64,000 nucleotides of DNA from Citrobacter braakii (GTDB lineage: Bacteria > Pseudomonadota > Gammaproteobacteria > Enterobacterales > Enterobacteriaceae). A model generated the notes under the pieces. It was given only the letters and a program-made list of their open reading frames with translations. It made no database searches and was not told where the DNA came from. Both the position numbers and the translations under genes were made by a program. Positions within the stretch are counted from its first letter, which is position 1. Every line of letters starts with the position of its first letter. Positions 37,872 through 46,548 of this stretch are shown here, in pieces. The DNA lies in contig NZ_NAEW01000005.1 in the NCBI RefSeq assembly GCF_002075345.1, positions 62,001 to 126,000 on the forward strand, in the 5' to 3' direction.

Positions 37872-40324
37872 GTGGCCTCCTGGTTTTTTAACACGATCGT
37901 GCATTTCCCTGTTTCCAGTGAAACGAACACTTCTGGTGAGGTGGTTTCATCAATATAAAGCGCACCGCCTTGTCCGACGTAGCCGACATGATTATTGGCA
38001 TTGTCGCGGATGATGGCACCGAATGGCATTCTCTGCTGACCCTGCAGGCGGGGATAAATAATGTTCTGTTTTCTGAGCGTCGTTTCAAAGGTGACTGGAA
38101 TGACATTACCTTCGTAAGGCGCAACCTTGGCCTGAGTTTTGGTAAAGTTCAGACCTTCAGTTGAACCTTTTGGATCGATAGTAACGTCATTCACGCGCCA
38201 CGGACGAAGCCAGGGCAGAATGGCGTAGCCATTTTTATCGAAGCGGGTTCCAGGTACGCCTTCAAGATGAGCGCCATGCGCATCAGGCGCATAGACCAGC
38301 GCGACGGTATCTGAGCGCTCTGGCGAGAAGGTTATTCCCCCCGCGTGCCCAACCAGCATGCCACTCATTCCACCGCTTACCTGGTGCCATGAGTTACTCT
38401 GACTCCACGTCCCGTTCAGCGAGGTATAAGGCGTACGCACCATGCCGTTTGCTCCCCATTCCACACTACCGCCGCGGAGATAGCCGGTATTGACCCCCCA
38501 AACGATATTGTTTTCCTCATCAGTCGAGGTCGTGAAGCCGAGGCGTGTATTGCTGGCTTTGCCGTTATTGCTGTAGCTATCAGAGGAGATCTGCGTAAAA
38601 CCGGCGTTATCCCGGGGCAGGAAATAGCTGAATGAGAGCATGATTTGGTCATCTTTGATGACCGAACCCTGTTGATCCTCATTCCAGAAACGCTGGGCGG
38701 ATATACTCCAGGTCAGGTTGCCCCAGGCATTGGTGTATCCCACGGCATACTGGCGATAATTATCCTGCTGATCCCAGAACTTCTTAAGAGAGCCGGATAA
38801 ATAGAATGATCCCCAGGTATCGGATAACGGCTGATTAATACTGGCGCTAAACGACTGCTTCTCGCGTGACGAGAAATATTGGCTGACGAATGCCTGTGCA
38901 TCCAGGGCATCCAGCGCATCGCGTTGACCGTAAAAGTGATGTGAACTGTATTTTGCTTCCAGCCAGAGCGCGGTTGCCGACCAGGGTAGGGTGCTATTCC
39001 ATGTCAGACGATACAGCTGTCCTTGTTGACGATTGTCCTCAAGCTTCAGGCGCGATTGGGTGATATCAAGGGCGAATGCGCCGAGTTGGGTGTTCAGACC
39101 GCTACCGATGAGGGCTGACTGATAGCGCTCGAATCCAGAGGCCCCGGTATACAACGTTAAATAGTTGTTCAGGCCATACTGCCAGTAGGCCTGGGCTAAA
39201 AACGGATCTTCATCATAATTATCTTCATCGACGGTGCCGAGAGTGATGCCATAGCGCGAAATGCCGGGTTTTAGTAGCTGTGGTACCGAAGAGTATGGAA
39301 CGGTAAAGCGGCGGATACGCCCGTCTGATTCCTGAATCGTGACCAGCAACTCGCCGCCAGTATTCGCGGGCAACACGGAATCAATCGAGAATGGCCCAGC
39401 CGGAACCGAGGACTGATGAATGGTTTGACCATCCTGGGTAACGGTAATACGGGCGTTGGTCTCAGCTACGCCGCGAATAATCGGCGCCCAGTTCAGCGTG
39501 CTATCCGGGCGCATTAAATCCTCAGAAGCCAATCCCACTCCGAGAATAGCCATACTGTCGAACATCTGGCTGTCAGTATAGAACTTGCCAGCGCTTAACA
39601 TGGATTTCCAACGAGTGATGGGCCGTTTTAGCGTCGTGCGATTATTGGCGTAATGGCTACCTATTTTGCTGTCCCAATTTTGGCTACCAAAATGTTCAAT
39701 TAGCCACCCTCCAGCAGAGCTTCGTATATCCATCCCCACCCAGGCGCTGTCCGTACTTGAACGATCGTTACCACGTTGCTGGCTGCTGTAGTAATCGGCG
39801 TTATAGCTGAAATTAATCGCCGGTACTCCTGGTTGCCAGAGTTCAGGTTGGACATAATTGTTTTCGATATTATCAACATAAGCCTGCGGGATGGTGATGC
39901 GCAGCTCAAGCTGGCTGGTGTTGAGTCTCTCCGTTGCTTTCCCGCTGGTGTCCCAATCGGCAATGCTGCCGCAGCGTGAAGGGTGAGCTGCCAGCGTTTG
40001 ATTCATTTTTTCTGGGTTAATGCCCACGCCTTTGAGAAATGCTTCTGAATAACAGCTAACTAAATCGCCGTGATTATCTTTTTTGAATAATAGTTCACGA
40101 CGTCCACGCCAGTTATCATTAATATAAATATCTACGATATATGTCCCGGGCAATAAGCCTGCGGCATTAAAGGACTGCAAATCGTTAAGTGAAGCATTGC
40201 CCATTAAGATGGCGTTATCGAACTCGTAGCGAGTGCTGTCTTCTGCGTGAGCTCCAACGGAAAATAATGAACCATGAAAAATAATGAAACAGGGTATGGT
40301 GAGGATCCTTTTACATAAACCCAT
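37862..40324 (-). CDS. Outer-membrane fimbrial usher protein
   Basis: 820-residue PapC/FimD-family usher that receives chaperone-subunit complexes and threads the pilus through the outer membrane. Signal peptide to about residue 27; N-terminal domain with YEFDNAILMGNASLNDLQSF and a Cys pair (LVSCYSEAF, SRCGSI); 24-stranded barrel with plug (around GPFSIDSVLPANTGGELLVTI); C-terminal domains with a final Cys pair (GKCTIVL, EATCR). Full length for the family. AAGGAATT precedes the ATG. It lies 25 bp after the chaperone gene. Confidence 0.95.
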   Translation of the reverse strand: MGLCKRILTIPCFIIFHGSLFSVGAHAEDSTRYEFDNAILMGNASLNDLQSFNAAGLLPGTYIVDIYINDNWRGRRELLFKKDNHGDLVSCYSEAFLKGVGINPEKMNQTLAAHPSRCGSIADWDTSGKATERLNTSQLELRITIPQAYVDNIENNYVQPELWQPGVPAINFSYNADYYSSQQRGNDRSSTDSAWVGMDIRSSAGGWLIEHFGSQNWDSKIGSHYANNRTTLKRPITRWKSMLSAGKFYTDSQMFDSMAILGVGLASEDLMRPDSTLNWAPIIRGVAETNARITVTQDGQTIHQSSVPAGPFSIDSVLPANTGGELLVTIQESDGRIRRFTVPYSSVPQLLKPGISRYGITLGTVDEDNYDEDPFLAQAYWQYGLNNYLTLYTGASGFERYQSALIGSGLNTQLGAFALDITQSRLKLEDNRQQGQLYRLTWNSTLPWSATALWLEAKYSSHHFYGQRDALDALDAQAFVSQYFSSREKQSFSASINQPLSDTWGSFYLSGSLKKFWDQQDNYRQYAVGYTNAWGNLTWSISAQRFWNEDQQGSVIKDDQIMLSFSYFLPRDNAGFTQISSDSYSNNGKASNTRLGFTTSTDEENNIVWGVNTGYLRGGSVEWGANGMVRTPYTSLNGTWSQSNSWHQVSGGMSGMLVGHAGGITFSPERSDTVALVYAPDAHGAHLEGVPGTRFDKNGYAILPWLRPWRVNDVTIDPKGSTEGLNFTKTQAKVAPYEGNVIPVTFETTLRKQNIIYPRLQGQQRMPFGAIIRDNANNHVGYVGQGGALYIDETTSPEVFVSLETGKCTIVLKNQEATCR

Positions 40325-40349
40325 TACTAATTCCTTTTATCCCTTTTTA

Positions 40350-41054
40350 TTAATTAATGGTTGTTTTGTGTTCCACAATTCCGCCGTAATCGCTGATTGC
40401 TTGTAAAACAACCGATTCACCCTGGCTGACTTGTTGTTTTGCATTGATAGTCGTTCTGCTTTTCGGGGCGACCATGACCCCTTCGTTTATGAGTCCATGG
40501 CCTGATGACGTCACAATATCCGCAACCGTGATGAAGAAGGGGGTGGGGTTTACCAGCGTTATGTCACGTTGGTTAGCAATAATTTTTATCTTATTTTCCG
40601 CGTTTTGACGGTCACCTAACCCACTGGGTCGCCAGAAAAATTTAAAGCGTGAGCGAATGGCTAAATTGAGCACAGCTGAATTGTCCGTGACGCTATTCTT
40701 ATCCACGGAAGGAATATCCAGTATGTTAAGCCACCACATAGACTCACGGTCGGTGGCGACAATATTTTTATCAACGGCTTTTTTTATTCTGAGTGATTGC
40801 CCATTGCCTGCGTCAACACGGGCAATGGGTGGAGAAATAATAAATGGAGTGGAAATTTCTTCCGGTAACTTTTCTGGATTTCCCTCATCCAACCATACCT
40901 GGGCCAACGATGGATAGTTTCCCGTATTCGTCATTTGTATCGTGATCTCTGCGGAATCTTCAGAGTAAATAAATCGGGTGCCATTGACAATGATATTATT
41001 TGCATGTGCGGTAGAGAGAGCAAATAGAGCTAATAAATAAATGAAAATTTTCAT
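40350..41054 (-). CDS. Periplasmic fimbrial chaperone
   Basis: 234-residue PapD-like chaperone, signal peptide to about residue 18. Two immunoglobulin-like domains; landmarks are NIIVNGTRFIYSEDSAEITI in strand A-B, ESMWWLNILDIPSV before the F-G loop, and IRSRFKFFWRP at the domain junction. The short F1-G1 loop places it in the FGS class. The ATG at 41054 follows GAGGC; an upstream in-frame ATG adds eleven residues and spoils the signal peptide. Confidence 0.93.
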   Translation of the reverse strand: MKIFIYLLALFALSTAHANNIIVNGTRFIYSEDSAEITIQMTNTGNYPSLAQVWLDEGNPEKLPEEISTPFIISPPIARVDAGNGQSLRIKKAVDKNIVATDRESMWWLNILDIPSVDKNSVTDNSAVLNLAIRSRFKFFWRPSGLGDRQNAENKIKIIANQRDITLVNPTPFFITVADIVTSSGHGLINEGVMVAPKSRTTINAKQQVSQGESVVLQAISDYGGIVEHKTTIN

Positions 41055-41108
41055 GAAGCCTCTATTAAAATAAATGCTATAGCGCAAGGCAGCTATAGCA
41101 TTGTGTAT

Positions 41109-41690
41109 TTAGAGATAAGTAATGCTATAGTTTGCCTGAGCGCTTACCGGTCCCGGTTGAACATATGATGAACCACTATTTTCACGTGGTATAATGTAAC
41201 CCACGCTGAATTTATAAGTTAAAGTCGGGCTATCATTGCCATGTAGGAGATAATCTTTCTCAGGTTCAAATCGGTCATTCTTATTACTCAGGTTAATATT
41301 TTTTTCACGATTATCCTTAAGGACTAGCGCTACGTTTTGGGCTCCACCCCTTGTCGTATTTTTGAGATATCCATCGTGAGTTAGAGGGGAATTAACATTC
41401 CAGGCTAATTTGGGAACTATTTTTTCATTAATATAACAACCCTTCACTTTAATACTGAATTGCTGGAGTTGCGTTGCATGTAATTTGCTAACTAATGTAT
41501 TGAGAACTGGGTTTAATTTTACCTGTTTATCTTTATCACCGGCTTCAATTATGCACGAATTGGAATAGACATGACCGGAAAAATTAACAACGCCTTTTTG
41601 ATCCATGTTGGGGCCATGTCCAACATCTGCCATAGCGGAAGGAATTGCGATGGCACAGCTAATTAAACTTATAATGGATAGTTTACTCAT
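41109..41690 (-). CDS. Major fimbrial subunit
   Basis: 193-residue pilin, first gene of the operon and so likely the most expressed. Signal peptide to about residue 20 (PSAMA). Pilin features are GVVNFSGHVYSNSCIIEAGD with the first Cys, the second Cys in IKVKGCYINE, and the C-terminal strand SAQANYSITYL with the penultimate Tyr. GAGGAG precedes the ATG at 41690. The frame continues 49 codons upstream without a start site. It does not clearly match a named fimbria I know. Confidence 0.9.
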   Translation of the reverse strand: MSKLSIISLISCAIAIPSAMADVGHGPNMDQKGVVNFSGHVYSNSCIIEAGDKDKQVKLNPVLNTLVSKLHATQLQQFSIKVKGCYINEKIVPKLAWNVNSPLTHDGYLKNTTRGGAQNVALVLKDNREKNINLSNKNDRFEPEKDYLLHGNDSPTLTYKFSVGYIIPRENSGSSYVQPGPVSAQANYSITYL

Positions 41691-42171
41691 AATGCGCTCC
41701 TCATTTAGAGATAGATCGTCCCTATTATCAGTAACATTGTCTGGGCTCCTTTTTTCTTGCGCCCTGTAAGGCTGTCGCCCGCTATCAATTATGTTAGATA
41801 AATTATTGTTGTACATCGTAGATTGGACGTATTTCACTCATCCTATAATATTAATAATGATCATTAACTATGAGTATTAATGAATTATTATTATCTATAA
41901 GCAGATTGTGAGTAAGATAGTCCTTTACTCAAAGGTCAAATAAAAATACTTGGAATACAATATGTTATGTTTGTATTGTGATAATTCTTTAAGTGCTATA
42001 AAGAAAAATCGAATCCTGCGCTCGGAAAAAGCGAATGATCGAATTGCACAATTAGCTAAATTCTTATAATTCAATCAGATTATCTTTAATCTTAAGTAGT
42101 GACTTGTTATTGGCTTGGCATGCAATAACGATAAGGAATATTGTCAATCATCATTTGAATGAAGGCTACAT
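41691..42171. promoter_or_regulatory. Divergent control region of the fimbrial operon and its LuxR-type neighbour
   Basis: 481 bp, strongly A+T-rich, no gene. The notable element is AATACAA-N10-TTGTATT (41954-41977), a perfect 7-bp inverted repeat inside a longer stretch (41942-41975) that recurs with few changes at 46100-46133 between marT and another regulator. No invertible-element repeats or paired, Pap-like GATC sites were recognised. Confidence 0.6.
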
Positions 42172-42834
42172 ATGCTTAACATGGACAGTAAGATAATACT
42201 CATTAGCAACCAATCAATACAGACGCAACTCTTGCTGGATTATCTCAATAAGCAAAACGATATCTTGGTTGATTTTGTTAACATTAGCAGACCAGACATG
42301 TCATTTATCGTTGAGGGAAGTATCATCCTCTATGATATACAGGCATCAAGCCGTAAATTAAAAAATGTCTGGTCAAAATTACTCAATGACAGCGCATATA
42401 GTTTGCGCGTTTATATTATTAACTGCCTGCGGTCGCTCCCACTCTATGAGAGCATGCTATGGCCAAATTTTGAGTCGATCGTACCAAATAATTGCTCTAC
42501 AGAATATTTGTTAGAACTCCTTAAAGAGGGGCTAAAAACCTCCCGTCCACCACGCTCACTGTCACCGCTGCCAGAGTATGTAAACCTCACGCCATCAGAT
42601 AATAACTACGGCATTTTAACCGAAAGAGAATATGAAATTTTAACTGAGTTGTCGAAAGGTGCGTCTAATGTAGAAATTGCTAACGCATTTTTTATTAGTG
42701 AAAATACAGTGAGAACGCATATTTATAATATCTTTAAAAAGATATCTGTGAATAACCGAACACAGGCAGCTTGCTGGGCCAACTTGCATCTAAGAAGTCT
42801 GGCTCTCGATCAACTGCCGCGGAAGGAAATGTAA
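42172..42834 (+). CDS. LuxR/CsgD-type transcriptional regulator
   Basis: 220 residues. The N-terminal part (about 1-125) resembles a receiver-like fold without an obvious phosphorylatable Asp set, as in CsgD. The C-terminal LuxR helix-turn-helix is clear at about 146-205: ILTEREYEILTELSKGASNV through ISENTVRTHIYNIFKKISV. GAAGG lies six bases before the ATG. Divergent from the fimbrial operon, it probably regulates those genes; this is inferred from position. Confidence 0.87.
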   Translation: MLNMDSKIILISNQSIQTQLLLDYLNKQNDILVDFVNISRPDMSFIVEGSIILYDIQASSRKLKNVWSKLLNDSAYSLRVYIINCLRSLPLYESMLWPNFESIVPNNCSTEYLLELLKEGLKTSRPPRSLSPLPEYVNLTPSDNNYGILTEREYEILTELSKGASNVEIANAFFISENTVRTHIYNIFKKISVNNRTQAACWANLHLRSLALDQLPRKEM

Positions 42835-42843
42835 ACCGTACTA

Positions 42844-42877
42844 CTGGCGCAAAGTTTTGAAGCTTACTTTGCGCCAG
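42844..42877. terminator. Bidirectional hairpin between the LuxR gene and the C69 peptidase gene
   Basis: Perfect 11-bp stem CTGGCGCAAAG/CTTTGCGCCAG with a 12-nt loop between two convergent genes. No long T-tract, but the position suggests transcription termination on both strands. Confidence 0.75.
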
Positions 42878-42896
42878 CATGTCATCGTGTCGTTAC

Positions 42897-44393
42897 TCAG
42901 TCTTTTTTCGCAGCGTTTGCAAAGAAGATATCAGACTGAATGTCTTTAGTGCGGATGGTAAAGAGCTGATTAGTCAGATCTTCCGTCAGCTTCTCGGCAT
43001 CGGCCATGATGCGCAAGTTGAAGTCATTCAGCATCTTATCTGCGGCAGGTTTATCGGTTTTCGCCATCTTCAGATATTTTGCTTCGACCTCTTTTTGCTC
43101 CTTCGCCACTTTATCTTCCCATGCTTTGTAGGCTTTTTTGACGATTGGCGCGAGCTTCGGATAATCGGTCATCGTCAGCGTCTGTAACTTACGGTATTTC
43201 CAGTAAATGGACTGATCGTCCGCTTTATCGGTACCCATCGTATAGTTTGCCGGATACGCTTTCAGGCCGCTGTAGTACGGAACAAACGCGGTGAGGTCGG
43301 CCATACCCAGACCAATGTAGGTCGTTTCACCAATCTCTTTTGGCAACCACGGACGGACCTGCATCACGTGTGCTTCATAGGTGCGGAAGACGCTAACCGG
43401 ACGCCATGGCTCTTTGCCATTCAGACCGTTGGTGTACGGGTCATGGCTGGTGCCTTCGTAATGGTTACGCAGCACGGCCTTCACATCATCCAGCGTCATC
43501 TTCTTCTCTGGTGTCATGAACACCGGGAATTCGCGCCCTTTGGCCATATCCTGATTTACGGAAGGATTGAACTCTTTCTGGATGGTCCATACGCGAGGAT
43601 CGTTATACGTGCGGTCACGCTCATCATCACGGGTATAGGCTTTGGAGAAGTTGAATTTGCCATCTTTTGCCGGTTCGTACAGACCTTTTTCGGTCGCAAA
43701 TTGAATCAGGTTTTTTGACGCCATCATGTCCGGGTTTTTAGGGTCGTAATCCTGTAAGCGGCCCTGATTACCGGTGGCAAAATACTGGTTATTCGGCAGG
43801 CGCTGCGCCATCCACTGGTGACCGCTGCCGGTTTCCAGGTACCAGATTTCGTTATCGTCGACGACGGCCACGCCAAAACCTTCCCCAGCGCCGACGGTCT
43901 CAACGATATGACCCAGTAGCGCCACGGCTTCACGCGCGGTTTTGCTCTGGGACAACAGAATATCCGGGATATCATCTTCGGTGATCCCTTTATCCTCGAC
44001 ATAGGGGTCGGCAGCCAGCGCTTTTGCTGAGGCAAAAATAGATTCTGTACCGCTCACGCCAACGCCCAATTCGTTAAATCCGGTCGCGCCGTGCAGTTGG
44101 GTTTTCCAGTTTGGAACGGTGGTATAACGCAGAGAGTTTTTGGGTAGCGGCCAGGTAAAGTCATTCGCGCCATTATGTGCTTTGGTGCTGTATACCCCGG
44201 TCTGATTCTGCTTGGCCGGATGAATGACAAAATGCTGCGCTTTCAGGGCATCACTGTCAGCGCTACGGGCTACCAGCATGGAGCCGTCCGCTGATGCTTC
44301 ATTACCGACCAATAGGGTCGTACAAGCAAAACCTGATGAAACAACGGCCAAATTTATAGAAAGTGCAATCAGGCACTTTTTAAAAGTAAACAT
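42897..44393 (-). CDS. Secreted C69-family dipeptidase (PipD-like)
   Basis: 498-residue peptidase of the N-terminal-nucleophile class. A signal peptide covers residues 1-23 (ending SSGFA) and cleavage would expose Cys24 in CTTLLVGNEASADGSMLVAR; this Cys is the expected nucleophile of C69 enzymes. Family motifs follow: ARSADSD, and GVAVVDDNEIWYLETGSGHQW. The ATG at 44393 follows GAGGGATACG. Salmonella PipD (SPI-5) is the best-known relative. It is transcribed alone and could process peptides in the periplasm or outside. Confidence 0.9.
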   Translation of the reverse strand: MFTFKKCLIALSINLAVVSSGFACTTLLVGNEASADGSMLVARSADSDALKAQHFVIHPAKQNQTGVYSTKAHNGANDFTWPLPKNSLRYTTVPNWKTQLHGATGFNELGVGVSGTESIFASAKALAADPYVEDKGITEDDIPDILLSQSKTAREAVALLGHIVETVGAGEGFGVAVVDDNEIWYLETGSGHQWMAQRLPNNQYFATGNQGRLQDYDPKNPDMMASKNLIQFATEKGLYEPAKDGKFNFSKAYTRDDERDRTYNDPRVWTIQKEFNPSVNQDMAKGREFPVFMTPEKKMTLDDVKAVLRNHYEGTSHDPYTNGLNGKEPWRPVSVFRTYEAHVMQVRPWLPKEIGETTYIGLGMADLTAFVPYYSGLKAYPANYTMGTDKADDQSIYWKYRKLQTLTMTDYPKLAPIVKKAYKAWEDKVAKEQKEVEAKYLKMAKTDKPAADKMLNDFNLRIMADAEKLTEDLTNQLFTIRTKDIQSDIFFANAAKKD

Positions 44394-44736
44394 TACGTAT
44401 CCCTCATATGTACGCCAAAAATACACCGGAAACACACCGTTTCCTGAAATGAGATAACGCCTGAACGCTCAGACATTGCTCGCGAGAGAGATAAACGCCC
44501 CTGTCCACGTCTTCTCCAAATATCCATCCGTAGGTTGAAGTCTTCTGGGCAAAATAAAACGCCCATTTCGCTTAATTATTACGCAATGGATATCGTGGTA
44601 TTCAGGATGTTTCCTGATTCGGGATGAAGAATAGCAATGGGATATGAGTGGATTCAGTGACCCATGTCGCGTAAGTCGATGATGGCAAATATGAATTCTA
44701 TTGAAGGGGGCGTGCTTTTTGTATCCGGATATGACG
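44394..44736. other. Intergenic segment between the C69 peptidase and fidL
   Basis: 343 bp. A reading frame of about 100 codons on the minus strand crosses it but looks non-coding: basic and Cys/His-rich composition, no ribosome-binding site, overlap with fidL. The part next to 44394 should hold the peptidase promoter. No repeat or RNA gene recognised. Confidence 0.5.
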
Positions 44737-45201
44737 TTACCTTTTGCGGCAATACAGCGAGGGGACATTTGAGCTGGCAAAAATCCATGCGCCCTTATAC
44801 TCCTCCATAACCAGGCTCAGGTTTCGCCCGCTTTGACGGTAAAATCCGGGTAATGTGTTGTTAATATCAGCTTCATCGGCGCTATCAGCGAAGGTTTTGA
44901 CCACCTGCATTGCCTGTAGCACTCGGGCTTCGTGCTGCCGGGTATAACTGAAATAGATGTTCCTGCTAATGTCTGAGGTATTACGTCCGTACAGTTTTCC
45001 GGTAATGGTCGCTAGCCCTGCATCTTTGTACATCCGAAATGAAACCGTACCTGCAAAGCGGTTGCTGCCAATATTCCATTCGACATTTCCAACGCAATTT
45101 AGCTGCTTTTCGGCATAGCGTGAATGCCATAGCCATCCGCCTGAGCCGAGCAATGTCGCCACGCCGATTACGATTAAAATAAGGTGGTGTATTTTTTTCA
45201 T
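44737..45201 (-). CDS. fidL: FidL-like membrane protein
   Basis: 154-residue protein with one N-terminal membrane anchor (HLILIVIGVATLLGSGGWLW) and a periplasmic domain with two cysteines (QLNCVGN and LYCRKR). Family and context match FidL of Salmonella SPI-3, which sits beside marT and misL; its function is unknown. Its ATG overlaps the marT stop (ATGA), so it is co-translated with marT. A partner for the periplasmic part of MarT, as ToxS is for ToxR, is a reasonable guess. Confidence 0.85.
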   Translation of the reverse strand: MKKIHHLILIVIGVATLLGSGGWLWHSRYAEKQLNCVGNVEWNIGSNRFAGTVSFRMYKDAGLATITGKLYGRNTSDISRNIYFSYTRQHEARVLQAMQVVKTFADSADEADINNTLPGFYRQSGRNLSLVMEEYKGAWIFASSNVPSLYCRKR

Positions 45202-45971
45202 TGCCCGCGCATCCAGTAATAATGGGTAGTACAAAACGCGTACGCATCTACCCGTGCATCTTTATCACAAACAAATGCTACGATCCTCTCCGCTTTACGG
45301 TAGCCGGAAAGGAAAACATGCTTGTTGTTTTCACAGAGAGAAGGGTGCAGTTGCATCAGATTGAAATAATTTTCCTGATCGTGATCATTCAGTGAGTAAT
45401 AAATTTTACAGTTTTGCCGAGATGGGACCTGCATAGAAACAGAAATGAATTTACTAAACGGCATAACAGGACGTGTCTGATACCACACCAGCCAGATAAA
45501 CAAGGTGGCAATAACGATGCCAGCGCTAAATATAATATTCCACCAGGGGACCCGCGTCGTTTGTTGTGCCGCGGGAGGAATTATCTTTGGGGGCGCGTAT
45601 TCCTCTATTAGCGGTTGCTGGAAAACTTCACTCTGAGGATGCGTTATCGCCTCTACCTGCGTATTTCCATTTAATCTGAGTCCGCGTCGTGAAATAGTTT
45701 TCACCGTATCACGTGGCAGACCCACATCCGCCAGCGCGTTACGTAGCGTCAGAATAGCCTGGTAAAATGTGTTGGTTGTGGTCACATTATTTCTCTCACC
45801 CCAACCCACTTTTATCAATGTGTTCTGCGAAACAATGTCACTTGCGTGAGTAATTAAATAGAGAAAGCAAAGCGAAGCTGGGAGCTGAAGTTGTATTGCG
45901 CGCCCGGTCTGACGATTGACCAGACTTTTGCTGTCAGGATTAAATTCGACCAACTGATTGATAAGGTACAA
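45198..45971 (-). CDS. marT: MarT-like membrane-anchored (ToxR/CadC-type) regulator
   Basis: 257 residues. Cytoplasmic winged-helix DNA-binding domain (about 1-105, with TLIKVGWGERNNVTTTNTF and TVKTISRRGLRL), one membrane helix (about 148-165, WNIIFSAGIVIATLFIWLVW), then a periplasmic domain of about 90 residues containing four cysteines. In Salmonella MarT activates misL; a misL homologue lies 1.3 kb away. The likely start is TTG at 45971 with GAGGG about eight bases upstream; no nearby ATG keeps the N-terminal strand. Overlaps fidL by 4 bp. Confidence 0.87.
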   Translation of the reverse strand: MYLINQLVEFNPDSKSLVNRQTGRAIQLQLPASLCFLYLITHASDIVSQNTLIKVGWGERNNVTTTNTFYQAILTLRNALADVGLPRDTVKTISRRGLRLNGNTQVEAITHPQSEVFQQPLIEEYAPPKIIPPAAQQTTRVPWWNIIFSAGIVIATLFIWLVWYQTRPVMPFSKFISVSMQVPSRQNCKIYYSLNDHDQENYFNLMQLHPSLCENNKHVFLSGYRKAERIVAFVCDKDARVDAYAFCTTHYYWMRGQ

Positions 45972-46548
45972 TTGCCCAGCCCTCAGTAACTATAACGTAT
46001 CACCGCGTGTGCCTACACATACCTTAAATTTTACATCCAAATCGTGAATATGCCTCACTCTTTGTACGTGATCGAAGATAAGAATTCCGCTTAAGGATTA
46101 AAAATACTTTAAATACAATGTGTTACATGTGTAAATTCTTAGGTGAGTATTAACTAATGTTAAATAATGAGAATTCATTACAGTTTTATCTGAATTCTCA
46201 TTATATTTATCAACAGCACTTCAAGGGGGATTGAGTTATCAGGATTGTGTAATTAATAAGAGCCCCTTTCATTGGTTAATTTTTAGCAAATAGTGCTTTT
46301 TTAATTTTTATTCTGGGATTTGGATTTATGCATAAAATTCCTAATACCCAGACTGTTATTCTGAGATAAAGCAGAAAAAAGCTTAGCGCAATCGCATTAC
46401 TTATAGCCTATACATAATAACATATCAGGAGTTTATTACATTTTTTAGGTGTCACTGTTATTAACTGACAAGGAATGTCACACGTGTTGGATTGACACAT
46501 TTATTTACCAATGAAATATTTATGGAAAAATAACAGGAGTCATTTTTG
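45972..46548. promoter_or_regulatory. Divergent control region between marT and a LuxR-like regulator
   Basis: 577 bp, A+T-rich, no gene. Three structures are seen. A 34-nt stretch at 46100-46133 repeats the motif at 41942-41975. A stem-loop runs from CTGGG (46313) to CCCAG (46351) around the palindrome TTTATGCATAAA (46325-46336). Four TGTCA/TGACA half-sites at 46450, 46466, 46476 and 46493 lie almost symmetrically about 46473, 50-100 bp before the downstream gene. These look like regulator sites; the proteins that bind them are unknown. Confidence 0.6.

Noticed and set aside
41691-42171. Invertible promoter element for fimbrial phase variation
   Set aside because: No pair of inverted repeats of suitable length flanking a promoter was found, and no recombinase gene is nearby.
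42879-43187. 102-codon frame on the plus strand inside the C69 peptidase gene
   Set aside because: Antisense shadow of a well-supported gene; no start signals.
44469-44780. 103-codon frame on the minus strand between the C69 peptidase and fidL
   Set aside because: No ribosome-binding site, overlaps fidL, and composition is unlike neighbouring proteins.
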